A stretch of DNA of 15,796 nt from Chloroflexota bacterium (lineage in GTDB: Bacteria > Chloroflexota > Limnocylindria > Limnocylindrales > CSP1-4), in the NCBI GenBank assembly GCA_013698385.1, contig JACCVB010000338.1, positions 1 to 15,796 of the forward strand, in the 5' to 3' direction. The notes under the pieces are model-generated. The model saw nothing but the letters and a program-made list of their open reading frames with translations. It made no database searches and was not told the DNA's origin. The position numbers and the translations under genes were made by a program. Of this stretch, positions 7,336 to 13,591 are shown piece after piece; position 1 is the stretch's first letter, and the number at the start of each line of letters is the position of its first letter.

Positions 7336-8163
7336 ATGACCCGCACGGAACGGGACCTGGTCGCCGCCCTTCGGGCGGAGCTGGCCGCGATCGATCCCGC
7401 GCGGCCGTGCGACCGGATCGCCGAGGCAGACGGACTCGGGCCGCCCGTTGGGGCACGCGAACCGGCCGTGGCCCGGCTGGCCGTTCGGCTCCGGCGAGCA
7501 GCGGAAGGATCCGTCGGCGCCCCGTTCGCGTGGGCGACCGCGGCGGACCACTGCCGCACGGCTTGGCTGCGCGGCCGGTTCCTGGCGCGCGGTTCGCTCA
7601 GCCTGGCCGGCGGCCGCACCCACCTGGAGTTCGTCGTCGCGCCGGACCAGGCCGAAGACCTCGCGGCCCGTCTTCGGGAGGTCGAGCTGCCGGCCTCGTG
7701 GCGGGTGCGCCGGGGACGCGGCGTCGTCACCTGGAAGAGCGGCGAGGCCATCGGCACCTTCCTGCGCCGGATCGGCGCGTCCGGCGCGCTTCTGGAACTG
7801 GAGGCCCGCCAGGTGTCGAGGGCGTTGCGCGGCGAACTGAACCGGGTCCTCAATGCCGAGTCGGCCAATCTGCAGCGGGCTGTCGCCGCAGCCGGCCGGC
7901 AGCTGGACGCGATTGCCGTCATCGAAGCCGACGGGCGGTTGGCCGGACAGCCCTACGTCGTCCGCCTCGTGGCCGATGCCCGGCGCGAGACCCCGGAAGC
8001 GACCCTCGCGGAACTTGCCGAGCGCCTCGAGCTCCATCGATCCGCCGTGCAGCGCGCGTTCGATCGGATGGAGCGCCTGTCCGAGACCGAGCCATCGCCG
8101 CCCGAGTCGGCGCTCGAAGCGTCGCACGGGGAGCCCTCTGGCATCATGGGCCTCCATGCGTGA
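7336..8163 (+). CDS. whiA: WhiA-type sporulation/division transcription regulator
   Basis: WhiA pairs a degenerate LAGLIDADG homing-endonuclease-like domain with a C-terminal helix-turn-helix. It regulates sporulation septation in Streptomyces and division or chromosome segregation in Bacillus. Here, CRTAWLRGRFLARGSLSL (about 73-90) matches the second LAGLIDADG block, followed by SGEAIGTFLRRIGASGALLELEARQVSR and the very characteristic NRVLNAESANLQRAVAAAGRQ. The C-terminal HTH is ATLAELAERLELHRSAVQRAFDRMERL. At 275 residues it is shorter than usual (about 310-330); the deficit falls mainly in the N-terminal 70 residues, where the first LAGLIDADG block is reduced. The start lies 24 bases after yvcK without a clear Shine-Dalgarno sequence. 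The 3' end overlaps tpiA by 8 bp. Confidence 0.88.
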   Translation: MTRTERDLVAALRAELAAIDPARPCDRIAEADGLGPPVGAREPAVARLAVRLRRAAEGSVGAPFAWATAADHCRTAWLRGRFLARGSLSLAGGRTHLEFVVAPDQAEDLAARLREVELPASWRVRRGRGVVTWKSGEAIGTFLRRIGASGALLELEARQVSRALRGELNRVLNAESANLQRAVAAAGRQLDAIAVIEADGRLAGQPYVVRLVADARRETPEATLAELAERLELHRSAVQRAFDRMERLSETEPSPPESALEASHGEPSGIMGLHA

Positions 8164-8947
8164 TGTGATCGTCGCCGCGAATTGGAAGATGCACACGACG
8201 CCAACCGACGCGGGCGAGCTTGCGAGGGTGATCGCGGCCCGGACCAGGATCGCGGGCGTGGCCCGGGTGATCTGCCCGCCATTCGTGTGCCTGGCCGTCG
8301 TCCGCGAGTCCCTGGCCGCGGTCGACCCGTCCGTCTCCGTTGGCGCCCAGACCGTGCATCACGAACTGGCCGGGGCCTTCACCGGCGAGATCTCCGCGCC
8401 CATGCTGGTCGGCCTCGCGACGTGGGTCATCCTCGGCCATTCGGAGCGGCGACGCGATGCCGGCGAGACGGATGCGCTGATCGGTCGAAAGCTGGGGCGA
8501 GCGCTGGACGCGGGCCTTCGCCCGATCCTGTGCGTCGGCGAGCGACTGGAGGAGCGCGAGGCGGGTCGGCAGGAGGCCGTCGTCCGGCAACAGCTCGCCG
8601 GTGCCCTGGCCGGTCACGACCCCGCGAGTCTGCGCGGTGGTGGCCTGGTGATCGCCTACGAGCCCGTCTGGGCGATCGGTACCGGGCGGAATGCCAGCGG
8701 CGCGGACGCGGCCAGGATGGCGGCGGCGATCCGGGCGGGGCTCGCCACGGCCGGTCTGGCCGAGGACGGCGAGTCGACGTCCGTGCTCTACGGCGGCAGC
8801 GTCACCTCGGTGAACATCGGGGAGTTCCTGGCCGAACCCGGGATCGATGGGGCGCTCGTGGGCGGCGCGTCGCTCAAGCCGGACGAGATGGCCGGAATCG
8901 TCGCTCGGGCCGGGCTGACCGCGCAGGGCCGAGGCCTCGTCCCCTGA
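8156..8947 (+). CDS. tpiA: Triosephosphate isomerase
   Basis: Interconverts dihydroxyacetone phosphate and glyceraldehyde-3-phosphate in glycolysis and gluconeogenesis, in the cytosol. The 263-residue TIM barrel keeps every catalytic element: N9 and K11 in AANWKMH, H95 in ILGHSERR, E169 in AYEPVWAIGTG (167-177, which includes the flexible loop) and the phosphate-binding LYGGSV (211-216) and VGGASL (235-240). The ATG at 8156 lies inside the end of whiA (8-bp overlap), and translation from it starts at the usual distance before the N9/K11 motif. Its stop overlaps the following gpmI start. Unlike many Gram-positive operons, gapA and pgk do not sit between whiA and tpiA here. Confidence 0.96.
   Translation: MRDVIVAANWKMHTTPTDAGELARVIAARTRIAGVARVICPPFVCLAVVRESLAAVDPSVSVGAQTVHHELAGAFTGEISAPMLVGLATWVILGHSERRRDAGETDALIGRKLGRALDAGLRPILCVGERLEEREAGRQEAVVRQQLAGALAGHDPASLRGGGLVIAYEPVWAIGTGRNASGADAARMAAAIRAGLATAGLAEDGESTSVLYGGSVTSVNIGEFLAEPGIDGALVGGASLKPDEMAGIVARAGLTAQGRGLVP
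8931..8934 (+). promoter_or_regulatory. Ribosome-binding site supporting a CTG start of gpmI
   Basis: GAGG lies 9 bases before the CTG at 8944, inside the 3' end of tpiA. It is short but correctly spaced, and it helps decide the gpmI start because no ATG, GTG or TTG occurs at a sensible position in frame. Confidence 0.4.
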
Positions 8948-10602
8948 ATCGATCGCCGGGCCGGCCTCGACCGATCGTGCTCGTCGTGCTGGACGGGTTC
9001 GGGATCGCGACACACCCCGCCGGCGATGCGATCTCGGCTGCACGGATGCCGAACTGGCGGGGGCTCCTTGCCGCATGGCCGCACGCCGTCCTGGGCGCGT
9101 CCGAGGCGGCCGTCGGTCTGCCCGTCGGGCAGATGGGCAACTCGGAGGTCGGTCACCTCAATCTCGGCGCGGGCCGGCCCCTCCTCCAGGATCTGCCGCG
9201 GATCGACGCGGCCATCGGCGACGGTTCGTTCTTCGAGCGACCGGCCCTCATCGCGGCCTGCGATCGGGCGCTGGCGGGACGAGGCGTGCTGCACATCGTG
9301 GGGCTCATCGGGCCGGGCGGGGTGCACGCTCACGACGCTCATCTCCTGGGTCTGGTCGAGATGGCCGCCCGGCGGGGCGTGCCCCGGGTGCGCCTGCATG
9401 CCCTCCTCGACGGCCGCGACACGCCGCCCTCGTCCGGCCGAGACTTCCTGGTCGATCTCGAGGCGCGCATCGGGGCCCTCCATCCTGATGCCCGCATCGC
9501 GACGGTCGGAGGCCGCTACTTCGCGATGGACCGCGACGGGCGCTGGGATCGCGTGGAGCGCGGCTACGACGCCATCGTGCACGGCGCCGGGGCCCACGCC
9601 GCGTCCGCCGTCGAGGCGATCGACGTCGCCGCGGAACGCGGCGAGACCGATGAGTTCGTGAGCCCGACCGTGATCGACGGTGCTGACGGCGGCAACGGCA
9701 CCGAGCGCGTCGATGTCGGCATCCTCGACGGCGAGCCGCTCATCCACGCGAATTTCCGCGCAGATCGCGCTCGCCAGCTCGTCCACGCCCTCACGGATGG
9801 CCCGGCCTTTGCCGGCTTCGACCGCGCCTCGCCCGAGGGCCGACCCCCGCCGGGCGACCTGCTGGTCGTGACGATGACCGGGTACGAGGCCGGCTTGCCC
9901 GTCGAGGTCGCGTTCCCACTCGAGACCGCCCGATCCCTGGCGCAGGCACTCAGCGAGGCCGGCTGGCGCCAGTTCCATGTCGCCGAGACCGAGAAGTACG
10001 CTCACGTGACGTACTTCTTCAACGGCGGCGTCGAGGCCGCCTGGCCTGGCGAGGATCGCCGCCTGATCCCGAGCCCCGGTGTGGCCACCTACGATCTGAC
10101 GCCGGCGATGTCCGCCCCCGGCGTGACCGACGTCCTCGTCCAGGCGATCGAGTCGGATCGCTACGACTTCATCGTCGCGAACTACGCGAACCCGGACATG
10201 GTCGGCCACACGGGGCAGTGGGACGCCACGGTCTTGGCGCTCGAGGCGATCGACGCCTGCCTGCGCCGGATCGTGGATGCGATCGAGGCTGCCGAGGCGC
10301 GCGAACCGGATGGTGCCGGGGCCCTGCTCGCGATCACCGCGGATCACGGCAACGCGGATGAGATGCGTGACGCGGCGGGGCGCCCGCTGACGGCCCATTC
10401 GCTGAACCCGGTCCCCCTGCTGCTGATGGGGAAGGCTGTGGCCGGACGGACCCTGCGCGACGGTGTCTTGGCCGATGTCGCCCCGACGCTGCTCGAGGTG
10501 GCCGGACTGCCACGCTGGGACGGGATGACCGGCGGGTCCCTCCTCGAGGTCCGGGCGTCGTGGCCCGTGGTAGCATCTGCCGCCGCACGAACGGAGGACT
10601 GA
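8944..10602 (+). CDS. gpmI: 2,3-bisphosphoglycerate-independent phosphoglycerate mutase
   Basis: Interconverts 3- and 2-phosphoglycerate using two Mn ions and a phosphoserine intermediate. It belongs to the alkaline phosphatase superfamily. Counting CTG 8944 as residue 1, the metal ligand D17 lies in VVLDGFG, the nucleophile S67 in GQMGNSEVGHLNLG, then GPGGVHAHDAH, LLDGRDTPP, NFRADRARQL, EKYAHVTYFFNGG, NPDMVGHTG and DHGNADEM (about 467-474). Length 552 is within or slightly above the usual 510-550. The start is unusual: the frame is open far upstream into tpiA, but the conserved N-terminus begins just after CTG 8944, which overlaps the tpiA stop as CTGA. The only nearby in-frame GTG (8977) would cut into the first beta-strand. 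A promoter and ribosome-binding site for secG lie at its 3' end. Confidence 0.94.
   Translation: MNRSPGRPRPIVLVVLDGFGIATHPAGDAISAARMPNWRGLLAAWPHAVLGASEAAVGLPVGQMGNSEVGHLNLGAGRPLLQDLPRIDAAIGDGSFFERPALIAACDRALAGRGVLHIVGLIGPGGVHAHDAHLLGLVEMAARRGVPRVRLHALLDGRDTPPSSGRDFLVDLEARIGALHPDARIATVGGRYFAMDRDGRWDRVERGYDAIVHGAGAHAASAVEAIDVAAERGETDEFVSPTVIDGADGGNGTERVDVGILDGEPLIHANFRADRARQLVHALTDGPAFAGFDRASPEGRPPPGDLLVVTMTGYEAGLPVEVAFPLETARSLAQALSEAGWRQFHVAETEKYAHVTYFFNGGVEAAWPGEDRRLIPSPGVATYDLTPAMSAPGVTDVLVQAIESDRYDFIVANYANPDMVGHTGQWDATVLALEAIDACLRRIVDAIEAAEAREPDGAGALLAITADHGNADEMRDAAGRPLTAHSLNPVPLLLMGKAVAGRTLRDGVLADVAPTLLEVAGLPRWDGMTGGSLLEVRASWPVVASAAARTED
10571..10576 (+). promoter_or_regulatory. Possible -10 element for secG
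   Basis: TAGCAT in the context GTGGTAGCATC lies 32 bases before the secG GTG, within the last codons of gpmI. It matches the G-TAnnnT pattern seen before other units here. No clear -35 hexamer is visible. Confidence 0.3.
10593..10598 (+). promoter_or_regulatory. Strong Shine-Dalgarno of secG
   Basis: GGAGGA lies 9 bases before GTG 10608. It decides the secG start against an in-frame ATG at 10560, which would add 16 residues unlike the SecG family. Confidence 0.7.
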
Positions 10603-10607
10603 CACCC

Positions 10608-10841
10608 GTGAATCCCATCCTGGCGTTCGGCCAGATCATCGTCAGCATCGCGCTGATCGCCGCGATCCTGCTGCAGGCCCGCGGTACCGGCCTGTCCGGC
10701 ACCTTCGGCGGCGATTCGGCCGTCTACCGCAGCCGGCGCGGCGTGGAACGCCGCCTGTGGCAGTTCACGATCATCCTGCTCGTCCTGTTCGTCGTCTTCT
10801 CTCTGGCGTCGTACCTGCTGGCGCCAGTCACGCCCGCCTGA
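10608..10841 (+). CDS. secG: Preprotein translocase subunit SecG
   Basis: Small membrane subunit of the SecYEG channel that assists SecA-driven export. The 77-residue product has two hydrophobic helices (about 3-20 and 47-70) joined by the family loop: ILLQARGTGLSGTFGG, in which the LLQ...G.GLSG...GG pattern is diagnostic. The N-terminus MNPILAFGQIIVSIALIAAI fits well. The GTG start is supported by a good GGAGGA. It follows gpmI by 5 bases and could be read both from the upstream run and from its own possible promoter. tpiA/secG neighbourhoods are common in Gram-positive bacteria and relatives. Confidence 0.92.
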   Translation: MNPILAFGQIIVSIALIAAILLQARGTGLSGTFGGDSAVYRSRRGVERRLWQFTIILLVLFVVFSLASYLLAPVTPA

Positions 10842-10892
10842 CGGACAAGTCGCGGCCGCGGGCGCAGACCGCGCCACACCGCTCGGAGACGC

Positions 10893-12566
10893 ATGACCCG
10901 AACCGATTCCTTCGTCGTCGGGACCCTGACCCTGCTGCTGGCCCTCGTCGCCGGTGCCATCGGCATCCCGTCCCTTCAGGCTCAGACCGCCGCCGACGCC
11001 CGACCGAGTCCATCGGCCCCAGGTTCACCCTCGGCGTCGCCATCAGCGCAGATGCGTCCGTACGTCGAAGGCGTCTTGGGCGCGCCGGTCTCCGTGAGCC
11101 CGCTCACCGCTCAGAACCAGTCGGATCGCGATCTCGTCGCCCTAGTCTTCGCCGGCCTCGTCCGGAACGGGCCGAATGGGACGATCGTGCCGGACATGGC
11201 AACGCGCTGGTCCGTGGACGCCAGTGGGCGCACGTGGACCGTGGAGCTCCGTGAGGATGCCCGCTGGCAGGACGGCGAGCCCCTCACCAGTACGGATGTG
11301 GCGTTCACGATCCGGACCCTCCAGGATCCCGCCTACCGAGGACCGGCCGCCGGTTCCTGGAGTGAGGTCACCGTCCGGGCGGTCTCCGCTCGGGTCGTCG
11401 CGTTCACGCTGGCCACCCCGCTGGCCGGCTTCCTCCAGGCACTGACCCAGCCGATTGCGCCAGCGCATCTGATCGCCGACGTGCCGTTGGACCAGCTTGC
11501 CGCGCATCCGTTCGGACGCAAGCCGGTCGGATCCGGGCCGTTCGTCCTGGTCTCGCTCACGGACCAGGCCGCGGTCCTCGAGCCGGCCACTTCCATGCGG
11601 CCCATGCCATATCTCCCTGGCATCGAGTTCCGCTTCTATCGCGACCCGGCCCACCTCGCCGCCGACTATCGGGACGGGACGCTGGACGGTGCCTTTGGTG
11701 TCGCGCCACAGGTGGCCGCCGAACTTGGCCGGCTACCTGGCAGCCGAGCGCTGCGCTATCCCGCGACCACCCTCAGCGCCGTGGTGCTGAACCTTCGGGC
11801 TGATCACCCCGAATTTCGTGACGCCAGGGTGCGGACGGCGCTCCTTGCGGCCATCGATCGTGTCGGCCTCATCGGTCGGGCCTATGCGGGTGCCGCCTCT
11901 CCGGCGAACGGTCCGATCCCGGCAGGTTCTCCGTGGTTCGATGGGTCGGCCGATCCGCCGGTCCGCTTCGATCGAAAGGCGGCGCGCGCCGCTCTCAAGG
12001 CCGCCGGGTGGACCACCAAGAGCGGCGCATGGCGCCTGCCGAAGTCGACCAAGGCGCTCACCCTGGAGGTCCTGAGTCCGGACGAGCTCGCCAACCCGGC
12101 GCTGTTCGCAGCAGCCGAGGAGGTGGTCCAGGATTGGTCCGCGATCGGGCTGAAGGCGAAGCACGTGGCGCTGCCTCCCGGCGAGTTCGTCCGCGAGCGC
12201 GTCGGCGTGGGCGGGTTCCAGGTCGCGGTGGCGGACATCGCGGTCGGGCTGGACCCCGATCTCTATCCGCTGCTTGCGTCCAGCCAGACGGTCAGCGGTG
12301 GCTCGAACGTCGCCGGACTGCAGGATCCCGTCCTCGATGCGCTCCTGGTGGCGGCTCGTTCACCGGGCACCACGGACCAGCGCCGGGCGGCCTATCGGGC
12401 GCTGCAGGTGCGACTCGCGAAGGGCCGGTACCTCTTGCCGCTGGCCTTCCCGGACGAGGTCGTCGTGGTCCGAAACACGCTCGAAGGACCGGCCGTGCGA
12501 CCCGTCGCCGACCCCTCGGATCGATTTTGGGATGTGCTAACATGGCGCCTCGCCGTCGACCGGTAG
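10893..12566 (+). CDS. ABC transporter solute-binding protein, family 5 (peptide/nickel type)
   Basis: 557-residue extracytoplasmic protein of the DppA/OppA-like SBP_bac_5 family. A hydrophobic segment (about 8-31, ending near SLQAQT) acts as signal peptide or anchor. There is no lipobox cysteine, so it is not a lipoprotein. It is followed by a Pro/Ser linker (about 37-53). The mature domain shows family hallmarks: a PLTAQNQSDRDLVALVFAGL opening, WSVDASGRTWTVELREDARWQDGEPLTSTDVAFTI (about 107-141), a G-S-GPF motif (VGSGPFVLVSL), and PEFRDARVRTALLAAIDR followed by ANGPIPAGSPWF. GGAG at 10885-10888 supports the ATG. No permease or ATPase gene follows, so its transporter partner must be elsewhere or absent. 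The ligand cannot be read from sequence; peptides, metals and opines are all known in the family. Its last codons overlap a possible promoter for the tRNA genes. Confidence 0.9.
   Translation: MTRTDSFVVGTLTLLLALVAGAIGIPSLQAQTAADARPSPSAPGSPSASPSAQMRPYVEGVLGAPVSVSPLTAQNQSDRDLVALVFAGLVRNGPNGTIVPDMATRWSVDASGRTWTVELREDARWQDGEPLTSTDVAFTIRTLQDPAYRGPAAGSWSEVTVRAVSARVVAFTLATPLAGFLQALTQPIAPAHLIADVPLDQLAAHPFGRKPVGSGPFVLVSLTDQAAVLEPATSMRPMPYLPGIEFRFYRDPAHLAADYRDGTLDGAFGVAPQVAAELGRLPGSRALRYPATTLSAVVLNLRADHPEFRDARVRTALLAAIDRVGLIGRAYAGAASPANGPIPAGSPWFDGSADPPVRFDRKAARAALKAAGWTTKSGAWRLPKSTKALTLEVLSPDELANPALFAAAEEVVQDWSAIGLKAKHVALPPGEFVRERVGVGGFQVAVADIAVGLDPDLYPLLASSQTVSGGSNVAGLQDPVLDALLVAARSPGTTDQRRAAYRALQVRLAKGRYLLPLAFPDEVVVVRNTLEGPAVRPVADPSDRFWDVLTWRLAVDR
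12538..12543 (+). promoter_or_regulatory. Possible -10 element for the tRNA-Leu pair
   Basis: TAACAT in the context GTGCTAACAT lies about 41 bases before tRNA-Leu(CAG), overlapping the 3' end of the solute-binding protein gene. The flank GTGCTA is shared with the element before tatA. No clear -35 hexamer is visible. Confidence 0.35.
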
Positions 12567-12584
12567 CGGTCACAGCGGGTCCGT

Positions 12585-12670
12585 GCCGAGGTGGCGGAAT
12601 GGCAGACGCGCTGGTTTCAGGTACCAGTGGCCGCAAGGTCGTGTGGGTTCGAGTCCCTCCCTCGGTACCA
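12585..12670 (+). tRNA. tRNA-Leu (anticodon CAG), CCA encoded
   Basis: Class II tRNA reading CUG. Acceptor GCCGAGG (12585-12591) pairs with CCTCGGT (12660-12666), giving a G-U pair at 1-72. The anticodon arm is CTGGT-TTCAGGT-ACCAG with CAG at 12618-12620. The long variable arm GGCC-GCAA-GGTC has one G-U pair, and the T loop is TTCGAGT. A73 and CCA are encoded. The T stem (GTGGG against CCCTC) has one T-T mismatch, at 12644/12658, slightly unusual for a functional tRNA. Confidence 0.93.
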
Positions 12671-12702
12671 TTCCTCTCGGATCGCTGAGCGGCGACACCT
12701 GG

Positions 12703-12787
12703 GCCCAGGTGGCGGAATTGGTATACGCGTACGTTTGAGGGGCGTATGAGGCAACTCATCCGGGTTCAAGTCCCGGCCTGGGCACCA
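12703..12787 (+). tRNA. tRNA-Leu (anticodon GAG), CCA encoded
   Basis: Class II tRNA reading CUC and CUU. Acceptor GCCCAGG pairs perfectly with CCTGGGC (12777-12783). The anticodon arm is TACGT-TTGAGGG-GCGTA with GAG at 12737-12739 and one closing T-G pair. The variable arm is TGAG-GCAA-CTCA. The T arm CCGGG-TTCAAGT-CCCGG is fully paired, and A73 plus CCA are encoded. It follows the first tRNA-Leu by 32 bases with no visible promoter between, so the two are probably co-transcribed. Confidence 0.96.
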
Positions 12788-12804
12788 ACGCTCAAGCAAG
12801 TCTG

Positions 12805-12826
12805 ACGGCCGCCTTCGGGCGGTCGT
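12805..12826 (+). terminator. UUCG-loop hairpin after the tRNA-Leu pair
   Basis: Nine-base arms ACGGCCGCC (12805-12813) and GGCGGTCGT (12818-12826) pair fully, with one G-U, around a TTCG tetraloop. It begins 18 bases after tRNA-Leu(GAG). Only a weak T-rich stretch (ATTT at 12831-12834) follows, so it is terminator-like or an RNA-processing barrier rather than a textbook intrinsic terminator. It lies just before the tRNA-Val promoter region. Confidence 0.55.
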
Positions 12827-12845
12827 GGCGATTTCCGCTCGTCGC

Positions 12846-12851
12846 TATGCT
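12846..12851 (+). promoter_or_regulatory. Possible -10 element for tRNA-Val
   Basis: TATGCT matches a GC-rich-genome -10 consensus (TAnnnT). It lies only 10 bases before the mature 5' end of tRNA-Val, so transcription starting 6-7 bases downstream would leave a 5' leader of only a few nucleotides. No clear -35 hexamer at 17 bases; TTTCCG at 12832-12837 is too close. Confidence 0.4.
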
Positions 12852-12861
12852 GTGCGGGCGG

Positions 12862-12939
12862 GGGCGGTTAGCTCAGTCCGGTCAGAGCGCCTCGTTTACA
12901 CCGAGGATGTCGGGGGTTCGAGTCCCTCACCGCCCACCA
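12862..12939 (+). tRNA. tRNA-Val (anticodon UAC), CCA encoded
   Basis: Acceptor GGGCGGT (12862-12868) pairs perfectly with ACCGCCC (12929-12935). D arm GCTC...GAGC; anticodon arm CCTCG-TTTACAC-CGAGG with TAC at 12897-12899. The T arm GGGGG-TTCGAGT-CCCTC has one G-T pair, then A73 and encoded CCA. With U34 it would read GUA and GUG, and other GUN codons by wobble. It is separated from the upstream tRNA-Leu pair by the UUCG hairpin, and a possible lemA promoter follows closely. Confidence 0.96.
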
Positions 12940-12948
12940 CGTCGCTGG

Positions 12949-12954
12949 TAGACT
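12949..12954 (+). promoter_or_regulatory. Possible -10 element for lemA-htpX
   Basis: TAGACT in the context CTGGTAGACTGG lies 45 bases before the lemA ATG and ten bases after the tRNA-Val CCA end. It resembles the other G-TAnnnT elements in this window; no clear -35 is visible, since that position falls inside the tRNA gene. Confidence 0.4.
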
Positions 12955-12989
12955 GGCAGCTCGCCGGGCCGCGATGGGCCGGTCGATTT

Positions 12990-12998
12990 GGGGAGAGG
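12990..12998 (+). promoter_or_regulatory. Shine-Dalgarno of lemA
   Basis: GGGGAGAGG immediately precedes ATG 13000. It decides for that ATG over an in-frame TTG at 12988, which would place the ribosome-binding site inside the coding region. Confidence 0.65.
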
Positions 12999-12999
12999 C

Positions 13000-13569
13000 A
13001 TGGACCCTACGGTCATCATCGTCATCGTGGTCATCGTCGTCCTGGCCGTCCTGTTGATCGGGATCTACAACGGCCTGATCCAGCGGCGGCTGCGGATCGA
13101 CGAAGCCTTCGCCCAGATCGAGGTCCAGCTCAAGCGCCGGCACGACCTCATCCCGAACCTCGTGAATGCGGTCAAGGGCTACATGGGCTTCGAGCAGAAG
13201 GTCCTGACCGACGTCACGAATGCGCGCGCCGCCGCCGTCTCGGCCGGAGCCCAGGGCCCCGTCCAGCAGGCCGCCGCGGAGAACGCGCTGACCGGCACGC
13301 TGCGCTCGCTGTTCGCGGTCGTGGAGAACTACCCGGATCTCAAGGCGAACCAGAACGTGCTGGAACTGCAGGAGCAGCTCACCACCACGGAGAATCAGAT
13401 CTCGTTCTCGCGCCAGCACTACAACGCCACCGTGCTTGACTACAACACGGCGATCGCCACGTTCCCCAACGTCCTGCTGGCTGGCCCGCTCGGCTTCACC
13501 AAGCGTGACTTCTTCGACGCGGAGCCCGAAGCGGCGAACGTCCCGAACGTCGACCTCAGCCTGAGCTGA
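13000..13569 (+). CDS. lemA: LemA family membrane protein
   Basis: 189 residues: one N-terminal transmembrane helix (about 4-22, very Ile/Val-rich) with almost no preceding residues, then the helical LemA domain. Hallmarks include YNGLIQRRLRIDEAFAQIEVQLKRRHDLIPNLVNAVKGYM (about 23-62), NARAAAVSAG, FAVVENYPDLKANQNVLELQEQLTTTENQISFSRQHYNATVLDYN and a closing FPNVLLAGPLGF. The predicted fold is a long antiparallel helical bundle facing the outside, or the cytoplasm in some models. Biochemical function is unknown family-wide; LemA genes commonly neighbour membrane proteases or TPM-domain genes. Here it precedes htpX by 22 bases, consistent with a two-gene operon. It has a strong ribosome-binding site and a possible promoter. 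Confidence 0.94.
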   Translation: MDPTVIIVIVVIVVLAVLLIGIYNGLIQRRLRIDEAFAQIEVQLKRRHDLIPNLVNAVKGYMGFEQKVLTDVTNARAAAVSAGAQGPVQQAAAENALTGTLRSLFAVVENYPDLKANQNVLELQEQLTTTENQISFSRQHYNATVLDYNTAIATFPNVLLAGPLGFTKRDFFDAEPEAANVPNVDLSLS

Positions 13570-13573
13570 TCGA

Positions 13574-13587
13574 CCTCCCACGGGAGG
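13574..13587 (+). promoter_or_regulatory. Hairpin burying the htpX ribosome-binding site
   Basis: CCTCCC (13574-13579) and GGGAGG (13582-13587) are exact inverted complements separated by AC. In RNA this would form a five-base-pair stem CCUCC/GGAGG closed by a CACG loop. The right arm is the htpX Shine-Dalgarno itself, four bases before the GTG at 13592. The hairpin starts four bases after the lemA stop, so a ribosome terminating there would melt it. A coupling or temperature-response role is inference. Confidence 0.45.
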
Positions 13588-13591
13588 CATC

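Noticed and set aside
5890..8196. Very long open frame on the - strand (768 codons) opposite rapZ, yvcK and whiA
   Set aside because: Arg/Gly/Asp-rich composition with no recognisable domain, exactly antisense to three well-identified genes. In GC-rich DNA such open antisense frames arise from codon bias.
8182..8943. Upstream extension of the gpmI frame across tpiA
   Set aside because: The translated extension is Arg/Gly-rich noise overlapping the well-supported tpiA; the phosphoglycerate mutase domain begins only after 8944.
10842..10892. Terminator between secG and the solute-binding protein gene
   Set aside because: Only short competing GC stems (about five pairs) and no T tract; I see nothing beyond the ribosome-binding site at 10885-10888.
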